A stretch of 64,000 nucleotides of DNA, taken from assembly GCA_034406715.1 (NCBI GenBank), contig CP137872.1:1167871-1231870 (forward strand), written 5' to 3'. The translations under genes were made by a program, and so were the position numbers. Of the stretch, positions 23,822-35,503 are shown piece by piece. How positions within the stretch are numbered: the first letter of the stretch is position 1; every line of letters begins with the position of its first letter. The stretch is from Rhodotorula mucilaginosa. Taxonomy: Eukaryota > Basidiomycota > Microbotryomycetes > Sporidiobolales > Sporidiobolaceae. The notes beneath the pieces are model-generated. The model saw nothing but the letters and a program-made list of their open reading frames with translations, made no database searches and was not told where the DNA came from.

Positions 23822-24559
23822 CTCTGCTGTGCGCATCCTCTCAACACCGGCGTCGGAAAGAGCGAGAGCGAGTGCGCGGGTTCGATGATGAGACTTTCAA
23901 CTTCGGCGTCGCGATGGCCGAACTTCGGCTTCCGACCATCTCCTCAAGTCCGCACTGTACAGGTGCTCTTTGCAAAGGCCAAGCTACAGTGGGGCTCCTG
24001 CGCGACCCGGGCTGCTGAATCGCTCGAACTCGCTCTTTTCGCCAACCACTTCTCACATCTGGCGCCACAGTCAAGTCGCCTCTCTCGGACGCCGTCATCC
24101 CTGTCCCTAAGCTATACGATACAACTGCTACGCTTCCTTTCGCCGATTCACTCCTGCTCAAACCGCCGCCACCCAGAATCTGCCCGCGGCCTCTCCGGCT
24201 CCGCGCGTTCGGGACCCATGCCCTTGTCCTCGACCAATAGGCTCGTGCTCGCTCGCCTCCCCTCGGCCCTATGTGTGTGCTCGGACCGCCCCCGCCAAAG
24301 TGGCTGGCTGGGGACAAGGGACTTCACTATTTGCCAGTACCAGCGCTTTGGGTGCCTTTGCAGCTCCGTTTTACTCTTCTACTGTTTCGCTTTCGCTTCT
24401 GCCGCAGCCCCTCCGCGCCGACTCGCTGCGGCACTATAAAGTTACCGATACCTTATTTGCGGCTGGACCACCCTCACTCCTCAAGAAACTCCTTCCTTTT
24501 CCCGCAGCAGCGCTGGTCGCTCCTCCCCCCACCACTCAAACGCTCAGTCCCTCTTGCCA
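23822..24559. other. Divergent promoter region, DPL1 / DUF7598-like gene
   Basis: 738 bp between two start codons facing away from each other; C/T-rich. The only element I can point to is a TATAAA at about 24435-24440, 120 bp before the right-hand ATG. No further gene is supported. Confidence 0.4.
24435..24440 (+). promoter_or_regulatory. Possible TATA box
   Basis: TATAAA placed about 120 bp upstream of the ATG at 24560. Position is plausible, but such a short match in a 700-bp region may be chance. Confidence 0.3.
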
Positions 24560-26562
24560 ATGGCCTTTCTTTCGAAACCGACCCTCCTCTTTCTCAGTTT
24601 CAACGCCCTCCGCCTCTTGTCCGTCGTCGGGTTGTGTCTCGCATTCGCGAGCGAGATCGTCACCATCAACTCGTGCGTCTCCCCCCTTCTTTCCCAGCTT
24701 TATGGGAGAGAAAGTTTGCGCAGGCTGACCTTGCGATCGCGGGCGGGTGCGGTTGAAACAGGGACGTGAAAGGGATGAGAGCTGCACGGACAGCTGACGA
24801 GAAGAGAGCGGTCGTCCCTGGAGAAACGACGAGGCCATCCACGACCGCTTCCATCAAGCTCGTCAAACGTGCCGCGTTCCCCCCTCTGTCGACTTCTACT
24901 CCGCATTCCCACTCCTCAAGCTCGCCTCCGACTATCTCGGCATTGTCTCACGTCGGGGTCGATACCCATGCAGCAGCGGTGACCCGATCCTCTCCAACCA
25001 CCCGCTTCGTCAAACGAGTCCACCATCCCATCGGGCCAGGATCCTCATCCTCTCCTCGTCAGCATGGGGGATTGGCTTTGTACCGAGATGGAGACGGCCT
25101 ACTAGCTCGGGATGGGGTTGAGCGACCAGGTAACGCCGGTCTCGAGAAGCGAGATCCACCGGCGAGTGAGTCGTCTCCGACTACTCGTCGGCCTTCTTCG
25201 AGTACCAGTACGAGATCGACGTCACCTACAACAACAGCAACACCAACAACGACGGGTTCTTCTTCTCCGAGACCCGGTCCGACAGCAACCAATGCTGCAC
25301 TCGGCAAGGACGACGACGACGAGACCAAAGCTTCTTCTCCTTCTTCTTCTTCTTCGTGCGCCTATATCGGCGAGACGAGCATCCCCAAGGGAGCAGGAGG
25401 CGCTCTCTTCTCGACTCTCGAACGGATCTTTGCCTGTAAGTTCAAACCAGCCTGTTCGTTTCGGCGTTCGCCCACACACGCCCTTTTCCCCTTCTGTCCC
25501 CCAGCGGTCCAATTCCGTCTCCTGTGCTGTGCGCCCAGAGACCGGAATCCAGACTGAGACCTGGTGCCGTGCCCACCGCAGCCTTAATCCTCCTCCTCAT
25601 GCTCTTCTCCGAGCTGTGTCCGCCCTTCCTTCCGCTCTCGAAACCGGCCCGTTTGGTCGACCGCTTCTGGAGCAGTTTCTTCCCTCCCTTTTCAGACCAC
25701 TATGGCGTCGGGGTCCTGGGCGCCGTCGAGGTGTTTGTCAGTTGTCAGGTCCTCAGTCATCCGTGAGTCCGTCCTTCCGCCTCGGGTTCGGTGGTTGGGA
25801 TTTCTCCGACTTCCTTCTACCGAGAAGGAAGGCTGATCTCCGGGCGACTTGCAGCACAAAAGGTTGGATCCAAATCTCAAGCTGGTACCTCTTCATCATC
25901 GGGATCCTCAACATGCTCGCCGTGAGCTTAATCTTTCTCATCTCGTCGACGGTTTCCCGCTTCTTGCCTCGATCGCAAAACACTGAGAATCCCGCCGGCT
26001 CTTGCAGGGCCTCGCGTTCGGCGCGAGACTCAAAGTGATTCGTTCCTTGGGAGGAGACTCGACCACTCCTTCGGCTCTGCGGCAGCTGCGCCTCGCCGGC
26101 GCCGGCGTCGACGACAAATTGCGCGACGCCGCCACCACTACCACGACGGGGACGGGTCCTTCCCCTCGAGCTGCAGAGACTCTCGAGTATTCACAACCGT
26201 TTGGTGGTGGATCGACTCGATGCCTCGTCACCACCGTCGCCGCGAGCCAAGGCCCGAGTCATGCCTTGGGACTGCAGAAGGAAGAGGAAATGACGAAACC
26301 CCGTTTCTTCCCATTCTCCAATTTCACGGCGTCTTCCTCTACCGACAAGACGGAGGCGAAGAAGAACAAGCCTATCAAGAGCAAAGGTACGGCGGGGGTC
26401 AGTGGTACTAGGAGCCGGAACGGTCCGAACGGGATCATCATCTCGGCGCCGATTCGACCCGCCTCGGAACCGGAGCAGGTGGTTTCGATTCCATACAACC
26501 ACCCTGTATCGCACCCCCTTCCTCCTCCTCCGCCACCTCCTGTCTACCACCGCGGCGAATGA
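24560..26562 (+). CDS. Four-helix integral membrane protein, DUF7598-like
   Basis: Exons 24560-24672, 24762-25435, 25505-25516, 25582-25762, 25855-25921 and 26008-26562 encode 533 aa. Hydrophobic segments: LLFLSFNALRLLSVVGLCLA near the N-terminus; FPLILLLMLFSELCP; the FGVGVLGAVEVFVSCQVLSH-type segment (FSDHYGVGVLGAVEVF); and WYLFIIGILNMLAGLAF. Order and spacing match a fungal membrane-protein family I recall as DUF7598. It differs from the usual member by a ~210-residue Ser/Thr-rich loop between the first two helices and a long Pro-rich C-terminus with GPNGIIISAPIRP. Exon 3 is only 12 nt, and phase requires it. Function is unknown; location is probably the plasma membrane or an internal membrane. 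Confidence 0.75.
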
Positions 26563-27028
26563 AGGTCCGACTCGTTCCTTCAGACGACGTTTCGTATTCA
26601 GTATCAGGCTTGCAAACGTCGATGTCTCGAAATGCTTCCTCCCTGGCTCAGCCAGAACTCTTTGCCCGCCCGCAGCTCCGGACGGCGCTTATGCTTGTCT
26701 TTCGAAAGAGAAGAGGTAGTGCCCACGCCGAGGAGAGGAGACGGTGGAATTCTTTCGCTGAGGAACTTGTCCAGTTCGAGGTGGGAAGCGCCGACCGTCC
26801 GGAGTTGTCGTGCGGGAGCGCTGATTCTCACAGAGACGATACTTTGAGGTCAAGACCACATAGAAGTATAAACTACAGCGTTCTATCGAGTGGAAAGGGT
26901 GTATTCAAGGGTCCGGTGGAGCGGTCTGCTGCGCGCGCGAGTCGCCCCCGCATTTTTTCCTGTCCTTCCGCGGCCGCGGGTTGAAATTCTCGTCCGCATC
27001 CACGAGCCTATGCTGTTTGAAGAGGTCG
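26563..27028. other. Intergenic, upstream of the JmjC gene
   Basis: 466 bp between tandem plus-strand genes. A TATAAA at about 26867-26872 is ~160 bp before the ATG. No gene was seen. Confidence 0.4.
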
Positions 27029-30000
27029 ATGGCTGGGACCAACACGCCCAGTACAGGGCGTACGACCGCCGCTTCGAAGCGCGCCGCCGCTGCCGCGACC
27101 AACAACAGCAGCAGCAACGGGCGACCTCGTCGGGCTGCCGGAGACGCGTCGCCGTACGCGAGCACGAGCGCAGGGCCGAGCAGTAGCCCGTCCAAGGGCA
27201 AGGGCAAGGGCAAGGGCAGGGCTGCCAGCACGAGCACGCCCAAGGGCAAGGGCGGCAAGGGCAAGACTCCGGCAACTGTTCCTTCTCGAGAGGAGGATGA
27301 AGGCGACCGAGCCGAGACGCAGACAGGCTCATCGAAGGACGATACAGAGCCTCCTCTCGAGGCAGGCCCAGCCGAGCAGACTCGGTGCGTTACCTCCCTC
27401 CCTCCCTCCCTCCCTCCCCGACTCGACTCGACTTGACCGGCAGCAGCTCCACTTTGTCATTTTTTTTGTGGACAAACCCCGGGCGAGGATTCGTCGACTG
27501 ACGCTCGTTTTGAATTCCCCTGTCGTTGCAGCTACGAGCACAACGACCCGAGTTTTTTTCCGGAGCCAGCAAACATCATGCCGCTGGACAAGAAGGACTC
27601 GAAAGAAGGAGTCCCTTCGACCACGACCACCACCACGACGGTTCCGGCGCCTTCAATAGAGCCTCAAGAACAGGATGGCCCGGATTCGAGGTCAAAGGCC
27701 ACCGTTTCTGCTCCGCTTTCCGGCCTCGCCCCTCCAGCTCCAGCTCCGACCGACTCGTCTTCTTCCTCCCCTTCTACCTCCCTCTCCGCGTCAGCCCCAC
27801 TCACGAACGCGACCAACGGAGACGGAGGACGCCGAAAGTCGGTCCGATCAACGCGATCCAAGGTGGACTACGCCAACCTGAATCAACACCTGCCTGCTTC
27901 GGTCGATCGGTGGATCTCGACCATCGACGCGCGAACCCAGAGCGGTCAAATCGTCAGCGGGTTTGCAGCGGCTGCGACGACGGGACTCGGATGGAGGAGG
28001 TTTGAGAACGGGCACGAGTTGGAAAAGATGGGCGACGAGTGGATCTACGGCTCCTCCTCCTCTGCGCGGACTTCTGCGGGTGAAGGGAGCGGAGGAGGAG
28101 TTGGCGCCCAAGTTAGCGGAGGAGGTGAAGGGATGATGGAACCGTTCGTGGTCGAGAGTCCCGAAGGGTCCGGCATGGAGATGCCGAAAGCGGGCATCTC
28201 AGTCCGGGTCGTCGCCGATCTCGTCGGTGAGCTGCCCCCGCCTTTCCTCCAGCTACACATATCCCCTATACTGACGAGCCCACGCAACTCCGAAAAAGGT
28301 CCCGACACCCCGCTCGAAGTGATCGACTGCGCGTCCCAGTCGTCCCTGTCGAATTGGACGCTCGGGCAATGGGCCGACTACTACGATGACCCGCAGAGGG
28401 ACAAGGTCCGGAACGTCATCTCGCTCGAAGTGAGCGATTCGAAACTGGGGAAGATGATCACGGCGCCCAACCTCGTCAGGTGAGCTCCACCGTTTGTATT
28501 GCGCAGCGGCGCGGTGGCTGATGCTGCGGATTCGACTCGACTGCAGGAAATTGGACTGGGTCGACACGATTTGGCCCGAGGACATGAAGGTCCCTGGCGA
28601 GTACCCGCGCGTCCAAAAGTACTGTTTGATGAGCGTCGAGCGGTGTTGGACGGTGCGTTCCAATGACTGAACGAGCCGGTGGTTTCTTCTCAACGTCGGC
28701 CTAGTACTGAAGCGACCTAGCCCGGGAGGTAAACAGGACTGGCACGTCGACTTTGCGGGCTCGTCCGTGTTTTACCACGTCCTGCGCGGCGGCAAAACGT
28801 TCTTCTTTATCCGGCCGACGCCGGCCAACTTGAAGGCGTACGAGGAGTGGTCCGGCTCGTCGGAGCGGCAAGAGTCGACGTGGTTGGGCGACAGTTGCGA
28901 TCGCGTGTACCGGATGGACCTCAAGGAAGGGAATACCGCCTTCATCCCGACGGGCTGGATCCACGCCGTCGTGCGTGTTTTTTGTTCGGCTTCATCCCTC
29001 TGCACCTCGTTACCCCCGTATTGATTCCGAGGCTGCGCGTCTGACACGCAGTACACGCCGGCCGACTCGCTCGTCATCGGCGGCAATTTCCTCCACTCGC
29101 TCAACATCCCGACCCAATTGCGCGTCTACGAGATCGAGCTCGCGACCAAAGTCCCCCGCAAGTTCCGCTACCCCCACTTCGTCAAACTCTTGTGGCTCGT
29201 CGCGCGCCATTACCACACCCTCCTCGCTTCCCCGACCTTGCTCGACACGCCGCGAGAAGCCCGCCCGGCCGAACTGCGCTCGCCTCGCGTTTTGCAAGGG
29301 TTGAAGCAGCTGTCTTCGTTCTTGATCCAGCAGACGACGAGGTTCGCGCGCGGCGCGCAGGTCTCGGCCGAACGGAAACGGATCGCGCGCGAGAACGTGC
29401 CGTGGTCAAAAGTGCCCGACCCCGTCTCGCTCAGTCGCGAGTTCCGCAAGGTCGTCTTGCGCGCACTCGGCGAGGACCTCGATCCCGAATGCTTCCTTCC
29501 GCACGTCGCTGCCGTCCCGGCCGACGAGGATGACAAGTCTGCGCCCCCGCACGCGAACGGTGTCAAGCGGAAAGCGTCCGAAGCGCTCGAAGGGCATGCC
29601 GACGCCCAAGCCGCCCTCTCGGCCAAGGTCAAGCGCACGGCGTCGTCTGCTTCGACGCAACCGATCGCGTTCGTCCCGTACCAGGTTGGCATGAACGGCG
29701 ACGGCGAAATCATCGGCAGGCACACGGTCCCCGTCGTGAGCGTGACGAGGATGGAGGAACGCCTCGACCCCGGTTCGCTCGCGGCGCCGTCGCCTCGGAA
29801 CGGGCCGGCCGTCCTGGCCGAGGTGAAAGAGAGCCGGAGCACCCAGAGCGTCGTCCGCCGCTGGGTGTCGGACCCGACCGACCCGACCGGCCGCGGCGGA
29901 CCCGTCGTCGAGACCCGCACAGTCGTCACGATCGTCGAGCGAGTCAAGTTTCCTCACCCGCAGGCCGCGGCGCAACGGATTCAACAGCAGCAACCCTACG

Positions 30001-30926
30001 CCCGGTACGAAACGACCGCCGGCACCGCGTACGAACAAGCGTCCGGGATCGGCCCGCCCGCCCCGCCGAGCATCACGGCCGTTCCGGGATCTCTCGCGTC
30101 GTCTGTGAGCCGTCCTCATCGATCTCAGAACGCCGAGCCGTACCAACCTTATGGCTGGCCGTACCAGTACGACCTGTCCGCTCCTCCTTCCTCCTCCTCC
30201 CCGCCCTCCAATGGCACAACGCCGCCGCAGCAACAGGCGCACGCTCCTCCGTATCCGCCGCCTCCTCTCCAGCACTTTGCACCGCAGGAGCAGCAGCAGC
30301 AGCCCGCTCCCGCGTATCCGCCTGCGCCCTCAGCGAAGCCCGATCCGCAACCGGGGACGAACCACAACGCCATGCTCTCCCTGCCGCCCTTGCCGTCAGC
30401 AAAACCGTCTTCGTTCGCGCCACATCTTCCGCCTCGTGTCTCTGCCGAGGCACTTGGCCCGCCGAAGGGTTTTTTGTCGGTGATGCCACGTCCTCCCGCC
30501 GAGCCGAAGCGTTCTTCGTTCGGGCCGCCGCTGGCAGAATTGATCGCTGCCACTCGGAAGGAAGCGTCGATGCCGCCTCTTCCCGCCGAGCCGAAGCGTT
30601 CTTCGTTCGGGCCGACTCTTGCAGAACTGCTCGCTGCCAATCACAACCGCACGGCGATGCCGCCTCCGCCGGTTCCGCGTCGCTCGTCGTCCAGTCACGA
30701 AACGCCGCCTCAGGCGTCGGCGTCGGCGTCGTTTCAGCAACAGCAGGAGCTTCCGGCCGCTCCGGCGGCGTACGACGCTCGCACGGCCGAACATTTCGGG
30801 TATACGGTCTCGCCAACGACGACGACCGGAGCGGGACAGTACCTCCCGCCTCTGCCGCAACCTCCTCAGCGTGTACAGAATGGATATGGGGGAGGCGGCG
30901 GCGGCGGCGGCGGGACGAGGATGTGA
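27029..30926 (+). CDS. JmjC-domain histone demethylase, KDM2/JHD1 type
   Basis: Exons 27029-27384, 27532-28226, 28299-28479, 28547-28652, 28737-28970 and 29052-30926 encode 1,148 aa. Residues ~1-120 are basic and low-complexity. The JmjC region follows: [41 protein letters not shown], then [20 protein letters not shown] with the iron ligands His and Asp, [35 protein letters not shown] with the third ligand His, and [20 protein letters not shown]. This order is that of KDM2A/JHD1, Fe(II)/2-oxoglutarate enzymes removing H3K36 mono/dimethyl marks. No PHD finger or CXXC domain is visible, although yeast JHD1 has a PHD. The last ~450 residues are Pro/Gln-rich with imperfect repeats. An ASH1/SET2-type methyltransferase lies about 4.6 kb downstream. 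Confidence 0.9.
30375..30690 (+). repeat. Imperfect ~93-bp coding repeats in the JmjC protein tail
   Basis: At least two close copies of a segment reading [11 protein letters not shown]-x-LAEL-x-AA, around 30491-30570 and 30584-30660, with a more diverged upstream copy (SAKPSSFAP). They lie in frame within the last exon. Confidence 0.75.
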
Positions 30927-31149
30927 AAGGAAGTCAAGAAAGGTCAGCCTCGCTTGGGGATCTGGCGGACCATGAGGACGGGAATTTGTGGAATCGCAGC
31001 CAGCGTGTAGCGTCGGAGACTAATTTGTCGCTTGTTGTGCCATTTGCATGCTTGTCAACGATCTCACTATGACCCTTTCGCTGCCCAACAACCGATTGAT
31101 ATATTCATTTTGCAGATGCGTGCGGGAGTAAAGGAACTCTGCGCTCTAG

Positions 31150-33534
31150 CTACTGGAAAGCCTGGATGCCGGTGATGGCCTTGCCGAGGATGAGGCCCTG
31201 CAGAGAAGACGGTCAAAGGGAGGTCAGCTGGGTCATGGTAGGGAACTTGGAAAGACCGGTCCCGGCAAGACGCACGTGGACGTCGTAGGTACCTGTAGAT
31301 AACGATATGGCGTGGCGAACAGGGGGATCGGCACGTCCGGTCAAGACACGTTCGTTGAAAGCCGAAAGCTCGAGGAGACGGGGAAACTCACCCTCGTAGG
31401 TCGACACGACGTGCGCGTTGGCGGCGATCCTCGCGATCGGGTACTCGTCACTGGCGGCGTTGCCGCCAAAGCACTCCATCAAGATCCGGGAGTGGTACAG
31501 CGTCTTTTGGCAGTTGTTGCGCTTCAGGAGAGAGACCATCTCGGCTGTGGCGTCCAACGACAGAAAGGTCTAGTCAGCTCACGGCAATAGGCGTTGATTG
31601 CTCGTTGATTTTGACGTGAGACAGGAGAGTCGAAAGACGCACGAGCCCAGTTACTGCTGTCCTTGAGCCGGCCGAGTTGGATGCAGGCAATCAACGCGAC
31701 TGTGCGAGCACAACAAGGAGCCGGAAACAGTCGCATGTCAGCCAGAGAGTATCCGAATGATCGGAACATGAGCCAAATCCCTGTCGGTAACGCACTCGCT
31801 GCCTCCATGTGCGCGTCGGCGAGCTTCTTCTGCACGAGCTGGAACGACGCCAAGGGGCGCTTGAATTGCTTGCTGTGTCAGGTTCAGAAGGGTCCAGCCA
31901 CGGATGTAGGATCACAGCATTAGCTTTTCGTCCGGATCGTTTCATCGAGGGAAAGGGAAGAAGTGGACGCACCGCTCGAGGGTGTATTCGCGCGTGACGC
32001 GGATCGCTTCTTCGAGGGCGCCGATGATGCCGTAACTGATCCCATAGCGCGCGTTGCTGTTCGCGGGGAAAAGATGTTTGCACGTTCAGTTGCGCGTTGC
32101 GTGGGCGAGAAAGCAGGCACAACCGAGAAGCGGGTACTTACTTGAGGCAGGAGAAGGGACCCTTGAGGCCTTCGACGTTGAGCATTTGCGACGCCGGAAC
32201 GGGCACCTCGTCCATGAAGATGGACCCAGCTGCGGTGTTTGTCTCTCAGCGTCAGAAAACACATCCGGCAAGTGTCTTGAGGCATGGAAAACGCACTGAT
32301 CGAGGCACGGAGGGCCGTCTTGTGCTTGATCGGGGGAGCGGTCAAGCCCTTCATGCCCTGCCAACAGAGAGCATACTCGCGGTGATCAGGGGCGGGAACT
32401 TCTTTGCCCGCGCGCAAATCATGCGAGAGAGAGAAAGCGTACCTTGTCGAGGACAAAGCCGCGGATCTTTCCGTCCCATTGGCACTTTGCCCACACGACA
32501 AAGACGTCGGCGATCGGGGCGTTGGTGATCCAGGTCTTGGCCCCCGAGAGCAGGAACCCTCCGCCGCCGGGAGCTTCGCGCGCCTCGGTCGTCATGCCGG
32601 CCGGATCTGCGCGAGGGAATCGGCGTCAGTTCATGAGGACCGGCTCTTGAACAACACTTCCTGCGACACGCACCGGAACCGTGGTCGGGCTCGGTGAGGC
32701 CGAAGCAGCCGACAATCTCTCCCTTGGCGAGTCGGGGCAGGTACTTTTCCTTGAGCTCGTTGCTTCCGAACGCGTCTGTTGCGGCAGGTTCTTAACCGGT
32801 CAGTTCCTAAAAGAAACAGCTTCCCGGCAAAAGAGGGATCAGGTGGACGCAACTGATGGGGTGCATGACGAGCGAGCTCTGGACGCTCATGGCGGACCGG
32901 TAGCCCGAGTCGATCCTCTCGACTTCGCGCGCGACGAGGCCGTACGCGACGCTCGATACGCCCGCGCAGCCGTACCCTTGGATCGTCGGTCCGAGCAAGC
33001 CGAGTTCTCCCATCTCGGACAGGATCTTGCGGTCAAAGTCTGGCGGCGTACGAGGTCAGCCGTTCGTTCATTCGCACATGGGTGGGTGGGGGACTCGAAG
33101 GACTGACTCTCGTGACGGTACGCTTCGACTACGCGGGGAGCGAGGTTCTCGTGGCAGTAAGACTGTGCCATGTCCCTGTCGTCCCCAGCTCCATACGCGG
33201 TCAGTCAAGACGGTCAGGCGATCGCGGGAAGCCGGCGATTTCCAGACGGACAGGATCGACTCTTCCTCCTCGGACAAGAGGGTGCGGACCTTGAGCGGGT
33301 CGTCCCATTCGTACGGAGCGAACGCCGGTGTCTCTGGCGGTGTGCGGGAATGCGGTTAGCGTGCGTGGGCGCGAGGGAGGTGCTTCGGCCGAGAGAGCGA
33401 GAAGACGACGAACTGGCGAGAACTTGGGGCGCCTGGGCTTCGGCGCCCTCGGACGAGAAGGAGCGAGCGGTCAAGGTGCGCTGCTGCTGGACAGCGTGGC
33501 GTGCGAGACGCTGCAGGGGCAAGCGGAGCGACAT
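31150..33534 (-). CDS. GCDH: Glutaryl-CoA dehydrogenase (mitochondrial)
   Basis: Fourteen exons (minus): 33414-33534, 33252-33333, 33108-33175, 32854-33039, 32674-32775, 32443-32606, 32297-32357, 32142-32229, 31973-32056, 31796-31872, 31643-31699, 31392-31544, 31276-31292 and 31150-31197; 435 aa. The first ~30 residues ([14 protein letters not shown]...TLTARSF) form a typical mitochondrial presequence. The body matches glutaryl-CoA dehydrogenase: [99 protein letters not shown]-like [13 protein letters not shown], and STYEGTYDVHGLILG, in which the catalytic Glu sits in YEG. It oxidatively decarboxylates glutaryl-CoA in lysine/tryptophan breakdown. One exon is only 17 nt. All phases agree. Divergent from the aldolase gene. 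Confidence 0.93.
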
Positions 33535-33932
33535 GGCGAGTGCGAGTGTTGAGTGGTAGAAGTGCGAACCTCGATTGGCCGCTCGACTTTCTTCGAATTG
33601 GCTGAAATTGTCCCCACTTGGACACGTCAGCAGACCTCGGCCGGGAGTGGCATCGAACCGGCCGGCGATTGGGAAATCTCTCGGACGAGAGAGCTGTCCG
33701 CGAGCTCGAGAGCAGCAGCCACAGGCTCAGACGGTACGGACGGAGGTGTAGCCCGACTCGGCTTGTGCGCCTCTGCTAGCGAACAGCAAGCTGCTCCTGA
33801 GGCAGATCTCGCTGAAATTGACAGCTCTGTCCGATGCGCCCCACATGCTGCCGAACTCGGAGTCCTCTCCTTCCCCTCCTTGGCTTTTGAACCTCTTCCT
33901 CTCTTGCACACTCACACGAAACACACACAAGC
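33535..33932. promoter_or_regulatory. Divergent promoter, GCDH / class II aldolase gene
   Basis: 398 bp between the two start codons. The right side is a CT-rich leader just before the ATG at 33933. No TATA box is evident. Confidence 0.5.
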
Positions 33933-35288
33933 ATGGCCCCCGACGCATCCGCCCTCTCCAACGTCAAGCCCGCACCGGCGGGAACTCGTCAAGACGGCGA
34001 CACGGAATCGTTCGGCTTCGAAAAGGGAGACCTCGCCGCCCTCTCGACGCCACCCAAGTTTGACGACGTCGAGGAAGAGAAGCGCTATCTCAAGGAACGG
34101 CTCGCGCTCGCGTGCAGGATCTTTGCCCAGTACGGACTGGACCACCATGTCGTGCGTTTCATCCCTTGTTCGGAATTTTACGCGCACCTGGCTCCGGTCA
34201 CGGTGGGGACCCCCGGTGCGAGACAATGGGTTTGCTTTCAAGACGTGCTGACTCCCCTGCTTGACGCATGGACAGGCCGGACACTTGACGGTTCGAGTTC
34301 CAGGTACGCCGCGCGATCCGAACTGGACCCCAAGTCAGGAGTCCCCGCAGTTGCATTTGGCTGACTTTGGTTTGCACCGTTACGCAATGCGACGGCACGT
34401 ACAGGCGACCAGAACTCGTTCTATGTCAACCCTTTCGTGAGTCTCAGCCGCCTAAAGTCAGGACCGGTGCTGGGGATTCCGAGAAGGTCACGCTTGCGTC
34501 GAGCCGGTGACTGACTCTTCTTTGCCACTTTGTCAATCTCGCTGCGTCTTACAGGGCCTCGCCTTCCAGCGTAAGCTTGGTCAACAGCGTTGCAAGGGAA
34601 CCCCGAGCGAGGCGTTTGAAAACTGACTCCAACTCCGCCAATTGTCTCGACGCAGTCATGACGGCCGAGGACATCATCACGGTCAGCCACACCGGAGAGG
34701 TGATTGGAGGCGGTAAACGAGGACGCCAGGTTGTAAACGCTGCGGGGTTCCTTATCCATAGCGCCATCCACAAGGCGCGCCCCGACGTCCAGGCGATCTG
34801 CCACTCGCACAGCCCGTACGGCAAAGCGTGGTCGACGCTCGGTCTCCCCCTCGAGTACACGACCCAGGACAGCTGCGCATTCTACAAGTCCCAGGCCGTA
34901 TTGGACTCGTTCGGAGGCGTCGTCTTGTCCAAGTCGGAGGGCGGAAGGATTGCGGAAAAGCTCGGCGACAACAAGTTGATCGTTTTGCAGAACCACGGTC
35001 TCTTGTGCGTGCGGTCTCACTGTGCGCTTACTTTGGGACCTCACTGACATTGCATCGACATACAGGACCGTCGGCCGCACGATCGATTCCGCCGTCGCGT
35101 GGTTCCTCCTCGCCGAAGAGCAGTGCAAAGTCTCGCTCCTCGCGCGCGCGGCTGGACAACCCATCCCCATCTCGGACGAAGAGGCCGAGTTCACTTCGCA
35201 CACCGGCAAAGAGGAGGCAGGGTTCTTCCTTGCGAGTCCGTACTTCCAGGTGGCGGAGCAGAAATGGGGCAAGGAGGTCAGGGCTTGA
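33933..35288 (+). CDS. Class II aldolase/adducin-family protein
   Basis: Exons 33933-34151, 34276-34303, 34405-34436, 34555-34570, 34656-35004 and 35066-35288 encode 288 aa. The chain has LACRIFAQYGLDHHVAGHLTVRVPG, then DQNSFYVNPFGLAFQLMTAEDII, AAGFLIHSAIHKARPDVQAI, CHSHSPYGKAWSTLG, where His-x-His is the zinc-binding pair of class II aldolases, and VLQNHGLL with the third His, ending ESP-like ASPYFQVAEQKWG. This fungal subgroup resembles adducin heads and L-fuculose-phosphate-aldolase-like proteins; the substrate is unknown. Exons of 28, 32 and 16 nt in a row are required by phase and restore the conserved NPFG(L)AF block. Confidence 0.87.
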
Positions 35289-35503
35289 GGCGGTGTGGTT
35301 CTGTCAAGCTGTGTTCTTGGGTTTTGTTTCGGTGTACTTTTTTCTCTCCCGCAATGCAATCCTTTCTGTTTCTCTGTCTCTTGAAGCGGGCATTTTTTCT
35401 CGCCAGAGGAGCGCGCCACAGCCAGGTCGGGAAAGCGCCCATGAAGCGGCAAGTCGCAAGGAGAGGATCAGCCGTCGGCATTACAACGATTTCCCTGCAC
35501 CTT

